Shown here: positions 33,898 through 42,203 of the stretch, one piece after another
Position numbering within the stretch: position 1 is the first letter of the stretch
Layout of the letters: each line of letters starts with the position of its first letter
Assembly: GCF_029937755.1 (NCBI RefSeq)
Contig: NZ_JAPYPG010000003.1
Span: 62,001-126,000 of the forward strand
Source of the DNA: Henriciella sp.
GTDB lineage: Bacteria > Pseudomonadota > Alphaproteobacteria > Caulobacterales > Hyphomonadaceae
Direction: 5' to 3'
Length of the DNA stretch: 64,000 nucleotides
Position numbers and translations under genes: made by a program
The notes under the pieces: generated by a model
Told to the model about the DNA's origin: nothing
What the model saw: the letters and a program-made list of their open reading frames with translations, nothing else
Database searches by the model: none

Positions 33898-36801
33898 TCA
33901 GCTGATCGCCTCCAATTGTTCACGTGCGGAGGTGAGCTTGGCAAGGGTGGCGGTCCATTCACGGATGCGTTCGCGGTTCTCCTCGACAATCTCAGGCGGT
34001 GCCTTGGAGACGAAATTCTCGTTCGAGAGCTTCTTCTCGGTGCCGGTAATGTCCTTCTGGAGCTTGCCGATTTCCTTGTCGAGGCGGGCGATCTCGTCGG
34101 ACGCCGTGATGAACTCCTCGACTTCGAGCGCAATTGTCTCGTCGCCGGAGGCGATAGTGACGGCGCGGGCCGGTTTGTCGTCAGCGACAGTGAAGCTGCC
34201 GAGGCGCGCGAGCTGCTTGATCGGCGTCTCATTCTCCGTTGCCCAGGCTTTCACCGTGTCGGACGCGCCGATCAGGGAGGCCGCGATCTGTGCGCCAGCG
34301 GGAACATTGAGGACGGACCGCGTGGAGCGGATTTCCGAAACCGTATCGAGCACCCAGGCCATTTCAGCTTCAGCGTCTGCATCGGCCCAGCGATCACCAA
34401 AGTCCGGCCAGTCCTGCAGCATCAGGAAGTCCGAGCGCTTGCGGCTCTCATCCTCGGTCTGCTCCCAGAGGGCTTCGGTGACGAAGGGCGTGAACGGGTG
34501 AAGCAGTTTCAGCGTCTGGTCGATGACCCAGCCGCAGGCCTTGCGGGTCTCGGCCTTTGCCGCCTCGTCCTCGCCATTCATGACCGGCTTGATGAGCTCG
34601 ATATACCAGTCGCAGAGCACGTTCCAGATGAACTGGTAGAGCGCGTCGGCGGCCTCATTGAACTTGTAGGCTTCAAGGCTTGCGGTCACGGCCTGTTCGA
34701 CCTTGGCCAGCTCAGCCGCGATCCAGCGGTTGAGCGGGAGTTTCAGGTCGCCGGGCTTCAGCTCGTGACCGAATTCGCACTGGTTCATCTCCGCAAAGCG
34801 GGTCGCGTTCCAGAGCTTGGTCGTAAAGTTGCGGAAGCCCTCGACCGACTGTTTGGCGAGGCGGATATTGCGGCCCTGCGCGGCAAGGCGCGCGAAGGTG
34901 AAGCGCAGCGCGTCGGCGCCGTATTCGTCGACCAGTTCCAGCGGGTCCATGGCGTTGCCCTTGGACTTCGACATCTTCTGGCCCTTCTCGTCGAGGACGA
35001 GGGCGTGGATGTAGACGTCGTGGAACGGGATCTCGTCCATGAAGTGGATGCCCATCATCATCATCCGCGCAACCCAGAAGAAGATGATGTCATGCGCGGT
35101 GATCAGCACGCTGGTGGGGTAGTATTGCTTCAGCGCCTCGGTCTTCTCTGGCCATCCTTGCGTCGAGAACGGCCAGAGGGCGGAGGAGAACCAGGTGTCG
35201 AGGACGTCTTCGTCCTGAAAGATATTTACCCAGTGTTCTTTTGTTCCCGCCACGTGTGAATATGAATACCCGCGAGGCTTGCTTGGATCAGAAAAGACCC
35301 GAAACTCTACACCATAGTAAGCTTCCGCCTGCTGAATCGCTTCTACTTCTGTCTCTGCGCAAAATACTTTCATCGCATGGTGTTCGTTGGCGAGCCGGTC
35401 GTAAGCTGGTGTTTTGCCTGACGCTACTTGGTCCGACTTCAATGTCGGCCCATACCAGACCGGTATCCGATGGCCCCACCAGAGCTGGCGGGAGATGCAC
35501 CAGGGCTGGATGTTGTCCATCCAGTTGTAATAGGTCTTGGTCCAGTTTTCCGGCACGAACTTCGTGTCGCCGGAGCGCACGGCCTTGATGGCGGGCTTCG
35601 CCAGTTCCTCGGCGTTTACATACCACTGGTCGGTCAGCCACGGCTCGATGACAACGCCGGAGCGGTCACCGAAGGGCTGTTCGATCTTGGTCTTCTCGAT
35701 TTCCGCGAGCAAGCCGAGGGCCTCGAAGTCTTCTTCGATCTTCTTGCGCGCGTCATAGCGGTCGAGCCCGCGATAGGCGTCTGGCACGCCAGCCGCATCG
35801 GCCTCGGCACCGTCCACGATGGCAGCGGTCTCGGTCAGGATATTCAGCCGTGGCAACCCTGCCCGTTCGCCGACCTGAAAGTCATTGAAGTCATGCGCGG
35901 GCGTGATCTTCACCGCGCCCGAGCCCTTCTCCGGGTCAGCATGCTCGTCGGCGACGATTGGGATACGGCGGCCCACGATGGGAAGCTCGACAAACTTGCC
36001 CACCAGCGGCGCATAGCGCTCATCCTCGGGATGGACGGCCACGCCCGTATCGCCGAGCATGGTTTCCGGGCGGGTTGTCGCTACGACAATGAAGTCCCGC
36101 GTCTCGGTCTCGACAACGTTGCCGTCCTCATCCTTGATCGGGTGCTCATAGGTGACGCCATCGGCGAGCGGATAGCGCAGGTGCCAATAGGCGCCGGGCA
36201 CTTCCTTCTGCTCGACTTCGAGATCGGAAATAGCGGTCTGGAAATGCGGGTCCCAGTTCACCAGCCGCTTGTCGCGGTAGATGAGGCCTTCATTGTAGAG
36301 ATCGACGAAGACCTTCCGCACGGCTTCTTGCATCTGGTCGTCCGGGTCGGACCGGTCGCCCATGGTGAAGCGCTCATTCTCCCAGTCGCATGACGCCCCG
36401 AGACGTTTCAGCTGGTTGATGATCTGGCCGCCGGACTGCTCTTTCCATTCCCAGACGCGGTCGACGAATTTCTCGCGCCCGAGCGAGGCACGGCTCTCAT
36501 TCCCACCATCCTGGGCGAGCTGGCGTTCGACCACCATCTGCGTGGCGATGCCGGCATGGTCCGTGCCCGGCTGCCAGCGGACATTCTTGCCGCGCATGCG
36601 CTCAAAGCGGACGAGGATGTCCTGCAGCGTATTGTTCAGGGCATGGCCCATATGCAGGACGCCGGTGACGTTTGGCGGCGGAATGACGATGGAATAGGCC
36701 TCGGCACTCGTATCACCGGAGGGGCGGAAGCACCCTTCCTCCTCCCAGCGCTGGTAGATGCGCTGTTCTGCGCCTTGGGGGTCGAAGCGTTGGTCGAGCA
36801 T
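33898..36801 (-). CDS. valS: Valyl-tRNA synthetase
   Basis: A 967-residue class I aminoacyl-tRNA synthetase. The HIGH-type motif is HMGH at 50-53 within PPNVTGVLHMGHALN, and the KMSKS motif is in GQKMSKSKGNAMDP, near residue 605. The editing domain is present (VATTRPETMLGDTGVAVHPED), as are the anticodon-binding domain and the C-terminal coiled-coil arm (LDKEIGKLQKDITGTEKKL). The length is normal for the bacterial enzyme. A popZ-like gene and its terminator lie immediately upstream. Confidence 0.97.
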   Translation of the reverse strand: MLDQRFDPQGAEQRIYQRWEEEGCFRPSGDTSAEAYSIVIPPPNVTGVLHMGHALNNTLQDILVRFERMRGKNVRWQPGTDHAGIATQMVVERQLAQDGGNESRASLGREKFVDRVWEWKEQSGGQIINQLKRLGASCDWENERFTMGDRSDPDDQMQEAVRKVFVDLYNEGLIYRDKRLVNWDPHFQTAISDLEVEQKEVPGAYWHLRYPLADGVTYEHPIKDEDGNVVETETRDFIVVATTRPETMLGDTGVAVHPEDERYAPLVGKFVELPIVGRRIPIVADEHADPEKGSGAVKITPAHDFNDFQVGERAGLPRLNILTETAAIVDGAEADAAGVPDAYRGLDRYDARKKIEEDFEALGLLAEIEKTKIEQPFGDRSGVVIEPWLTDQWYVNAEELAKPAIKAVRSGDTKFVPENWTKTYYNWMDNIQPWCISRQLWWGHRIPVWYGPTLKSDQVASGKTPAYDRLANEHHAMKVFCAETEVEAIQQAEAYYGVEFRVFSDPSKPRGYSYSHVAGTKEHWVNIFQDEDVLDTWFSSALWPFSTQGWPEKTEALKQYYPTSVLITAHDIIFFWVARMMMMGIHFMDEIPFHDVYIHALVLDEKGQKMSKSKGNAMDPLELVDEYGADALRFTFARLAAQGRNIRLAKQSVEGFRNFTTKLWNATRFAEMNQCEFGHELKPGDLKLPLNRWIAAELAKVEQAVTASLEAYKFNEAADALYQFIWNVLCDWYIELIKPVMNGEDEAAKAETRKACGWVIDQTLKLLHPFTPFVTEALWEQTEDESRKRSDFLMLQDWPDFGDRWADADAEAEMAWVLDTVSEIRSTRSVLNVPAGAQIAASLIGASDTVKAWATENETPIKQLARLGSFTVADDKPARAVTIASGDETIALEVEEFITASDEIARLDKEIGKLQKDITGTEKKLSNENFVSKAPPEIVEENRERIREWTATLAKLTSAREQLEAIS

Positions 36802-36824
36802 TTCAGGGTCAGTCCATCAAAATC

Positions 36825-36857
36825 ACAAACAAAAGGCGCGCCGGTCAGGGCGCGCCT
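36825..36857 (-). terminator. Rho-independent terminator of the popZ-like gene
   Basis: Read on the minus strand: AGGCGCGCC, a 6-base loop, GGCGCGCCT (9-bp GC stem), then TTTTGTTTGT. It lies 30 bases after the popZ-like stop and just before the valS start. Confidence 0.75.
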
Positions 36858-36886
36858 CGTCTCTATATCAATGTAGGAACGAGGGT

Positions 36887-37702
36887 CTAGCGCGCCATGC
36901 GGGCAATGCGCTGTACTTCCTCTTCGACCTTCCGTTCCACGATGGCCGGAAGGTTGGCGTCGAGCCATTCCTTGATCATCGGGCGGAGCAGTTCCTTCAT
37001 CAGGCCGTCGAGCGTATTCGGATTGCCCTCATCAGCCGACTGCTTGACCATGAGCTTGCCAAGCGCGCTGGCGGCAGCGCCTGCAATGCGCTCGTCGGTG
37101 AGGCCTTCAGCCTCATGTTTTGCAGTCGATTCCATCTTGCCACGCAGCATGGACGTATCCTCAAAGACTGGGCGTTCGACAGGCTCCGGCTCGGGAGCGG
37201 GCGCCGTCAGTTCCGGTTCGGGCTCATTCATAGCGGAGTCCCAGTCTTCAACGGGATCGTCGAAAGACTTTTCGTGGCTCTCCGTCGCAAGGACGGGCTC
37301 TTCATTCTCGAGATTGACGACATCCAGGTCGAAGTCCTCGAGCTCCTCATCCGCTGTGCCCTCGACCTCGGAGGTCTGGGTCGCCTCTTCCATGGCGAGA
37401 TCCTCGAACATCGACTCATCGACATCGGTCAGCAGCTCATCACTGCTCTCGTTTATGCCAATGGGATCGATATTGTCATCGCTGTCCTGGCCAAGCGCCT
37501 CGGCACTGCCGCCGGTCTGCTCGATCACATCATCCAGCGAGAGATCCTCAAAATCGTCATCGTCGGAAACATTCACCGATACCGCCGGCTCCTCCTTTTT
37601 GGGTGCCGCGGCACGCGGGCTGTCGCCCTCGTCCGATATGATTTTCCGAATGGAGGCAAGGATTTCCTCCATCGTCGGTTCTGATTGCGCTTTTTCGGCC
37701 AT
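36887..37702 (-). CDS. popZ: PopZ-like polar organizing protein (DUF2497)
   Basis: A 271-residue acidic protein. The N-terminal helix EPTMEEILASIRKIISDE and the C-terminal helices (ALGKLMVKQ, DGLMKELLRPMIKEWLDANLPAIVERKVEEEVQRIARM) are the two conserved ends of the PopZ/DUF2497 family. Between them is a long Asp/Glu/Pro-rich disordered linker. In Caulobacter, PopZ forms a polar matrix that anchors the ParB-parS centromere and cell-cycle kinases. The linker here is longer than in the Caulobacter protein as I recall it. A CtrA-like site and a GANTC (37774-37778) lie upstream. Confidence 0.85.
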   Translation of the reverse strand: MAEKAQSEPTMEEILASIRKIISDEGDSPRAAAPKKEEPAVSVNVSDDDDFEDLSLDDVIEQTGGSAEALGQDSDDNIDPIGINESSDELLTDVDESMFEDLAMEEATQTSEVEGTADEELEDFDLDVVNLENEEPVLATESHEKSFDDPVEDWDSAMNEPEPELTAPAPEPEPVERPVFEDTSMLRGKMESTAKHEAEGLTDERIAGAAASALGKLMVKQSADEGNPNTLDGLMKELLRPMIKEWLDANLPAIVERKVEEEVQRIARMAR

Positions 37703-37754
37703 TCCCAGCTCCCGAAGGTAAAACAGTCTCCCCGATGGGGCTACATCGCGTCGG

Positions 37755-37769
37755 TTAATGACGTGTTAT
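37755..37769 (-). promoter_or_regulatory. CtrA-like site upstream of popZ-like gene
   Basis: On the plus strand TTAA-N7-TTAT, one mismatch from the CtrA consensus, 53 bases before the popZ-like ATG, with a GANTC five bases further upstream. Suggestive only. Confidence 0.25.
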
Positions 37770-37804
37770 GACGGATTCGCCGCAACTGTGCACGCCAAAG
37801 CCTG

Positions 37805-39097
37805 TCAGCGCAGTGAAAGACCTAGCGTGGATGGCGTCAACTGCCCCATCGCGGCAAGCAACTGATGGGCTGCGACATAACGGTCGCGCTTGGCTGTTGC
37901 CAGCGAAAGCCGAGCCTCCAGAAGCTGCTGCTCCTGGTCGAGAACGTTAAGGGTCGTGCGTACGCCAACGCTCAGCTCCTCCTGCGCGCCCTCATAGGCG
38001 ATCTCGGCCGCCTCGACCTGGCGTTCAGACGCTGCCACAGCCCGGTCGGCTGCCAGATGGGCATACCAGGCCTGAGCGACATTTGTCCGGATCGCGCGCT
38101 GCAACTGGCTTATCTGCAGGAATGCCTGATTTCGGGACAGCCTCGCTTCGCGCAGGGCGGATGTATTCCCTCCCCCGGCATAAAGGGGAATGCGCGCCTG
38201 GGCGCCTGCGACGACCGCCGTGTCGGTAAAGCCTTCGGTGTGATACTCCTCGACGCCGGCCTGACCGATGATCGAGACTTCGGGCCGCAACGCCCCACGT
38301 GCCACGTCGACACCTTCACTGGCAGCCCGTTCCGCATGCTTTGCAGCCCGAAGGTCCGGATTGGCATTGAGCGCGACAGCCAGTGCGGCTTCGAAACTTT
38401 CGGGCAGCGGCGGAGCTGGCGGCACGGGTGCAAGCGTGCCGGCCTCGAGCCCGGTCAGGAAACCGTAAAAGGCAAGGCTGCCCTCAAGCTGCGCCTCGGC
38501 GGCGGCGAGTTGCGCTCGCCCGCCTTCCAGCCGGGCTTCCGACAGCGCGACATCGGTGCGCGTGATGTCGCCGACATCGAAGCGATCCTGCGACTGGGTG
38601 AGCTGGCCGGAGAGCAAGTCGATGCTGCTCTGGCGGATATCAATGACCTGCCGGGCGCGGAGGATATCGACATAGGCGGTAACCGTATCCAGCAGCAGCG
38701 TCTGGCCGGCGCTGTCGAGCTGGGCATCGGCGGCAAGCGCGCCCGCCTTCGCCTGACGGATTCCAGCGCTGAGGCGCCCGCCCGAATAGACAGGCAACCG
38801 CGCCTCAAGTTGTGCGGAGGCGACCGGGAAGTCCCCGGTATTGAAAGCAAAGGGCCGGTTCGAATCAATCGACTGGTAGACGTAGCCGGAGAAGAGATCG
38901 ACGGTCGGCTTCCGGCGCGCCTTTGCCTGCGTGATTCGCTCTTCGGCAATTTCGGCGGCGCTACGCTCCTGCTCGAGACCGGGATTGTTGAGCCAGGCCG
39001 CTGTCAGCGCATCCTGTAGCGTTTCGGCCTCTGCTGTGCCGCCAATAGCAACAAGGCCCGAAACCAGAACCGCCCGCAAAGCATCGCGTGTCTTCAT
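37805..39097 (-). CDS. TolC family outer membrane protein
   Basis: A 430-residue outer-membrane efflux channel subunit with a signal peptide (ending AEA-ET). It shows the duplicated TolC pattern: ETLQDALTAAWLNNPGLEQERSA at the N-terminus and its second copy SFEAALAVALNANPDLRAAKHAER. TRTDVALSEARLEGGRAQLAAAEAQL and VGVRTTLNVLDQEQQLLEARL are typical coiled-coil helices. It is the general TolC-type channel of type I secretion and drug efflux, distinct from the CzcC-like gene near 60 kb. A pcm-like gene lies immediately upstream, a common alphaproteobacterial arrangement. Confidence 0.93.
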   Translation of the reverse strand: MKTRDALRAVLVSGLVAIGGTAEAETLQDALTAAWLNNPGLEQERSAAEIAEERITQAKARRKPTVDLFSGYVYQSIDSNRPFAFNTGDFPVASAQLEARLPVYSGGRLSAGIRQAKAGALAADAQLDSAGQTLLLDTVTAYVDILRARQVIDIRQSSIDLLSGQLTQSQDRFDVGDITRTDVALSEARLEGGRAQLAAAEAQLEGSLAFYGFLTGLEAGTLAPVPPAPPLPESFEAALAVALNANPDLRAAKHAERAASEGVDVARGALRPEVSIIGQAGVEEYHTEGFTDTAVVAGAQARIPLYAGGGNTSALREARLSRNQAFLQISQLQRAIRTNVAQAWYAHLAADRAVAASERQVEAAEIAYEGAQEELSVGVRTTLNVLDQEQQLLEARLSLATAKRDRYVAAHQLLAAMGQLTPSTLGLSLR

Positions 39098-39201
39098 GTC
39101 GATCCCCTTCTCCCTTCACGCATTCCATAGCATAAGAAGACAGGCAGTGAACAGCGTTCACTTTTCGACAGACGTTCAATTGATCTGGCGTGGTGACGTG
39201 G

Positions 39202-39855
39202 TCAGAAAACGAAGGATGGCTTCTTGTCGAAGCCCGGCAGCTTCGGCGGACAGGCGTCGAAGGCATCCCGGTAGGAGGTGATGTCGCCGGAATGGGTATA
39301 GACGCGGCCACGGCCGAGATCCCGGCCCACGGGCACGGCAAGGCCAAGGCGGCCGCCTTCGGCGAGCTGGTTGAACCAGGTTTCCGGCGCCTGCTCGATC
39401 ATGCCGGGCACCAGGATGATGTCGAAGGGCGCCTGATCCGGCAGGCCTTCCTTGAGATCGCCATGCACGGCCACGGCCCGGTCAACACCGAGCGAGGCAA
39501 AACGCCGGGTCATTTCATCGACCAGGGCTTCATCATCCTCGAGCGCAATCACCGTCTCGACGATGCGCCCCAGCAATGCGGTTTCATAGCCGGCGCCAGC
39601 CCCGATGACGAGGGCAATGTCGGACGGCTCAGGCTCAAGCGCCTTGATCATCTTGCCGAGGTCACGCGGCGTCCACAGGGCGCGGCCATCGCTGGTCTCG
39701 ATCTCATATTCGGCATAGGCAATCGACTGGTCCGGCTTCGGCACGAACGCCTCGCGCGGCGTGTTCAGGAAAGCGGACACGATCTCCGGATCGGTCACAT
39801 CATTCGGGCGGATCTGTGAGTCCACCATGATCCGGCGCATCTTCGCGAAATCCAT
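39202..39855 (-). CDS. pcm: Protein-L-isoaspartate O-methyltransferase family protein
   Basis: A 217-residue SAM-dependent methyltransferase. The SAM loop VIGAGAGYETALL is the family form of the (V/I)GxGxGYxTA motif. RRIMVDSQIRPNDVTDPEIVSAF and PREAFVPKPDQSIAYAE match the N-terminus of the alphaproteobacterial group found beside tolC. Some members of this group lack repair activity, so methylation of isoaspartate is likely but not certain. It lies 104 bases upstream of the tolC-like gene on the same strand. Confidence 0.88.
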   Translation of the reverse strand: MDFAKMRRIMVDSQIRPNDVTDPEIVSAFLNTPREAFVPKPDQSIAYAEYEIETSDGRALWTPRDLGKMIKALEPEPSDIALVIGAGAGYETALLGRIVETVIALEDDEALVDEMTRRFASLGVDRAVAVHGDLKEGLPDQAPFDIILVPGMIEQAPETWFNQLAEGGRLGLAVPVGRDLGRGRVYTHSGDITSYRDAFDACPPKLPGFDKKPSFVF

Positions 39856-39960
39856 CTCAGCCTGCCCTTTTCCGGCTCGTCTCGATTAGTCTGACCGCCA
39901 TTATCCTAGCATACCGCCGCTGGCAATGTGACCAGATGTGAGAAACGCCGCTTTAGGCGA

Positions 39961-39989
39961 TTGCAAGTGCAGTGGGCGACTGCTATCTA
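39961..39989 (+). promoter_or_regulatory. Sigma-70-type promoter of tRNA-Cys
   Basis: TTGCAA (39961-39966), 17 bases, TATCTA (39984-39989). Transcription would begin about 14 bases before the tRNA 5' end. Confidence 0.55.
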
Positions 39990-40009
39990 GCCGCCTCGCT
40001 CACCGAGAG

Positions 40010-40083
40010 GGCCCTGTGGCGGAGTGGTGACGCAGCGGATTGCAAATCCGTGTACCCCGGTTCGATTCCGGGCGGGGCCTCCA
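40010..40083 (+). tRNA. tRNA-Cys (anticodon GCA)
   Basis: A 74-base cloverleaf including encoded CCA. The acceptor stem pairs GGCCCTG with CGGGGCC. The anticodon loop is TTGCAAA-like with GCA at its centre, and the T arm is CCCCGGTTCGATTCCGGGG-like. Its antisense frame gives the common spurious protein WRPRPESNRG..., which was rejected. Confidence 0.97.
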
Positions 40084-40145
40084 GAGCAAACCTTTCCTTT
40101 CCCTGCTGCAGACGCGATATGCCGCCATGACGGGAGTGTTGCGAG

Positions 40146-40205
40146 ATGTACGAGAAGTTCTCGAAACTGGTTTACCTGCTGTTAACCAATCCCCCCGATA
40201 AATGA
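40146..40205 (+). CDS. Possible 19-residue small protein
   Basis: A short ORF, MYEKFSKLVYLLLTNPPDK, between the two tRNA genes. It has a GGGAG about nine bases before the ATG and a strong terminator 41 bases after the stop. It has a hydrophobic middle (LVYLLL). The 13-base palindrome CGAGAAGTTCTCG lies within it. It could equally be part of a small noncoding RNA or chance; nothing was recognised. Confidence 0.2.
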   Translation: MYEKFSKLVYLLLTNPPDK

Positions 40206-40246
40206 GACTGTCTTCTTTGGAGACACCCACCATCACCCAACGCCTC

Positions 40247-40276
40247 GGCGGGAGAGTCATCTCCCGCCGTTTTTTT
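40247..40276 (+). terminator. Rho-independent terminator between the two tRNA genes
   Basis: GGCGGGAGA, a 4-base loop, TCTCCCGCC (perfect 9-bp stem), then G and seven T. It would end a transcript from the tRNA-Cys promoter or from an unannotated small RNA in 40084-40246. Confidence 0.85.
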
Positions 40277-40299
40277 GTCAGCTGCCTGCAAACGGGCGT

Positions 40300-40327
40300 T
40301 TGACACCGGCGCTTCGTTTGCTATTGG
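40300..40327 (+). promoter_or_regulatory. Sigma-70-type promoter of tRNA-Asn
   Basis: A consensus TTGACA (40300-40305), 16 bases, TATTGG (40322-40327), 17 bases before the tRNA 5' end. Confidence 0.6.
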
Positions 40328-40344
40328 AGCCCTCTCGCAGGTGA

Positions 40345-40420
40345 TCCGCGATAGCTCAGTTGGTAGAGCAGGCGACTGTTAATCGCCCGGTCGTAGGTTC
40401 GAGTCCTACTCGCGGAGCCA
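40345..40420 (+). tRNA. tRNA-Asn (anticodon GTT)
   Basis: A 76-base cloverleaf with encoded CCA. The acceptor stem TCCGCGA pairs with TCGCGGA. The D arm is TAGCTCAGTTGGTAGAGCA, the anticodon loop is CTGTTAA, and the T arm is GTAGGTTCGAGTCCTAC. Confidence 0.98.
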
Positions 40421-40462
40421 GCGAACTTCCCCCAGAAAGCCGACAGGTAAGCTGGGCCCGCT

Positions 40463-40957
40463 TCAGGGCTGGCAGGCACGCACGCCGAGCACGGGAATGA
40501 GCGTGCGCCAGCCTTCGGGCGTTGAGATTTCGAGCTTTCCGGCCTCGACGCGCTGACCAGCCTGCAACGGCTCCCCCGGGACGATGGTCAGCAGGATCTG
40601 CTCGCCATCCGGCGCGGCGAATCCCTGCTCGGTCATGAACTCACCGAAAATCTCGCCGCGGTTTATCGTCTGGGTGACCTCAACGGCCTTCGACCCGATC
40701 TGCACGGTCGCGCGGCCCGTCTGGGCGCGCTCGAAAAAGATGAGCTGGGTCGGGTCGGTCTTGCTCCAGAGGAACAGACCACACTCATTCTTCGCCAGCT
40801 GCTGCGGCCCGAGACCCGATTCGGGAACCACGTTGACCGCAGGCACAAGCGCTTCGGGATTAACCGGCGCGCGCTCGACAGGTGCCGGGTCAGGCCGCGA
40901 GGAACACGCTGCGAGAACAAGGCCTGCTGCGAGAAAGAGAATCGCTTGTCGGCTCAT
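40463..40957 (-). CDS. Small lipoprotein at the end of the T2SS operon
   Basis: A 164-residue predicted lipoprotein (lipobox LAAC, Cys18) with a Pro-rich linker and a compact, probably beta-rich domain holding two cysteines (Cys59 and Cys162) that could form a disulfide. Its ATG overlaps the gspN stop as ATGA, so it is translationally coupled to the secretion genes. No gspS/pilotin is recognisable in the operon and this protein takes that place, but it is not recognisably GspS, so a pilotin-like role is only a suggestion. No family was recognised. Confidence 0.7.
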   Translation of the reverse strand: MSRQAILFLAAGLVLAACSSRPDPAPVERAPVNPEALVPAVNVVPESGLGPQQLAKNECGLFLWSKTDPTQLIFFERAQTGRATVQIGSKAVEVTQTINRGEIFGEFMTEQGFAAPDGEQILLTIVPGEPLQAGQRVEAGKLEISTPEGWRTLIPVLGVRACQP

Positions 40958-41709
40958 GGCGTGCCTGCGCCTCCCGTTGTTGCATCGCGACGGTACGTCC
41001 AGGTGCCATCCTCGCGCGAGAACCCGGCATTGGCCAGAAACATCTGGATGTCGCGGTCCTGGGTGTCGATGACGACGTTGATGGTCGCCTCGCCCTGCAG
41101 CGTGGCGTTCGCATCAATGGCAATGGTGTCACCGGCCGGCCCCTGCCCTGTCATGGTGAGATCGAAAGCGCCGTTCTCGCAGCCAAGCGCACCGGTGAGG
41201 TCAGAGAATTCGCGGCCGAACTGCTGGGCCGCAATCGAGAGTGTATCGGTCTGGAGAGCCCCGCTGGCCTGCGTGCAGGCATCTCCATCGATTCGTACAT
41301 CGCCGCCTGACAGGCGGAACGTTCCGCCAACCGAGCGCAGGTCCGTGGAGAGGCTCTCAAGGGCAGAGACATTCTGCTGCAAACGCACATCGCTGGCCCG
41401 CACAGCATCGCCCCCAAGCAGGGTAACCGTACCCGCCCCGCGGCCACCTGCTCCGCCCCATTGCACATCCAGAGACGGCTTGAACATGACAAGCGACATG
41501 GGCTTCAACGCAACATCGACATCACCGACCGGCTGGCCGTTGAGATAGACACCCATGATCCGGCCATCCCAGACTGTGCCCTCCGACTGTGTCCATTGGA
41601 CGCCCATGTCATTCAGCGGCACCTTGCGCAGCGCATAGCCGAGCGGGATCTGTGCGGCAGCGAACCAGGCAAGCGCAACGATGGCGACCAGAATGATCAG
41701 GAACCGCAT
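40954..41709 (-). CDS. gspN: Type II secretion system protein N
   Basis: A 251-residue inner-membrane-anchored periplasmic protein: one N-terminal helix (about 2-22), then a long beta-rich domain beginning QIPLGYALRKVPLNDMGVQWTQSEGTVWDGRI, a typical GspN opening. GspN is an accessory and often dispensable T2SS protein of uncertain function. Its first base overlaps the gspM stop and its end overlaps the small lipoprotein gene by four bases. Confidence 0.82.
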   Translation of the reverse strand: MRFLIILVAIVALAWFAAAQIPLGYALRKVPLNDMGVQWTQSEGTVWDGRIMGVYLNGQPVGDVDVALKPMSLVMFKPSLDVQWGGAGGRGAGTVTLLGGDAVRASDVRLQQNVSALESLSTDLRSVGGTFRLSGGDVRIDGDACTQASGALQTDTLSIAAQQFGREFSDLTGALGCENGAFDLTMTGQGPAGDTIAIDANATLQGEATINVVIDTQDRDIQMFLANAGFSREDGTWTYRRDATTGGAGTP

Positions 41710-42203
41710 CAGCCGGCCCCTCCCGAAATCTCGACTGTAGCGCGCACGCGCCCGCCGCCAGCCTGGTCGATGCTCATCCGCTCCACCTGCCCGCCAAGGC
41801 GGTTCTCGACCTCATTCAGCCAGTAGAAGAGCTGGCGCGGGTCAGCCTGCTCGAAGACAAGCGAGAAGCTCCCGCTCTGGCCACCCTGCAGGCGTGCGAT
41901 TGCAAGGCCGGCGGTCTGCGCGGTGCGCGTCACTTCCGCCTTGAAGGCATCCGGATTGAGGGCTGCGCCGGTCGAGACGGCAACGCCTGTTGCAACCGGC
42001 GAGCGTGCCCGGTCTGCTGCGACGAGGCGTTCAAGCTGCGCAAGGTCGTCGGCAGCCTGCTGGCGATCAATACGGGCATCGGCGCGCGCAGCCAGCGACG
42101 GCGCAATAAGGCCGTACCAGAGGATGACGACACCAACGAGCGTGCCGGCGCAGGCGATCAGCGCTTTCTCGCGCAGGGAAAGGGATTGCCACCAGCCGCT
42201 CAT
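41709..42203 (-). CDS. gspM: Type II secretion system protein M
   Basis: A 164-residue protein with a short cytoplasmic start (WWQSLSLREKALIACAG), one membrane helix (about 12-32) and a periplasmic ferredoxin-like domain. The family start W-x-x-L-S-x-R-E is clear. GspM partners GspL in the inner-membrane platform. It overlaps gspL by four bases. Confidence 0.85.
   Translation of the reverse strand: MSGWWQSLSLREKALIACAGTLVGVVILWYGLIAPSLAARADARIDRQQAADDLAQLERLVAADRARSPVATGVAVSTGAALNPDAFKAEVTRTAQTAGLAIARLQGGQSGSFSLVFEQADPRQLFYWLNEVENRLGGQVERMSIDQAGGGRVRATVEISGGAG

Noticed and set aside
33892-35259. 455-codon plus-strand ORF
   Set aside because: Antisense to valS, whose motifs are complete; long shadow frames are common in GC-rich DNA.
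35428-36393. 321-codon plus-strand ORF
   Set aside because: Antisense to valS editing-domain coding sequence; no domain seen.
40146-40170. SOS (LexA) box in the palindrome CGAGAAGTTCTCG
   Set aside because: Does not match the alphaproteobacterial GTTC-N7-GTTC pattern; the second GTTC is missing.
40000-40260. 86-codon minus-strand ORF (WRPRPESNRGTRICNPLRHH)
   Set aside because: Antisense to tRNA-Cys; this peptide is a familiar artefact of translating tRNA genes.
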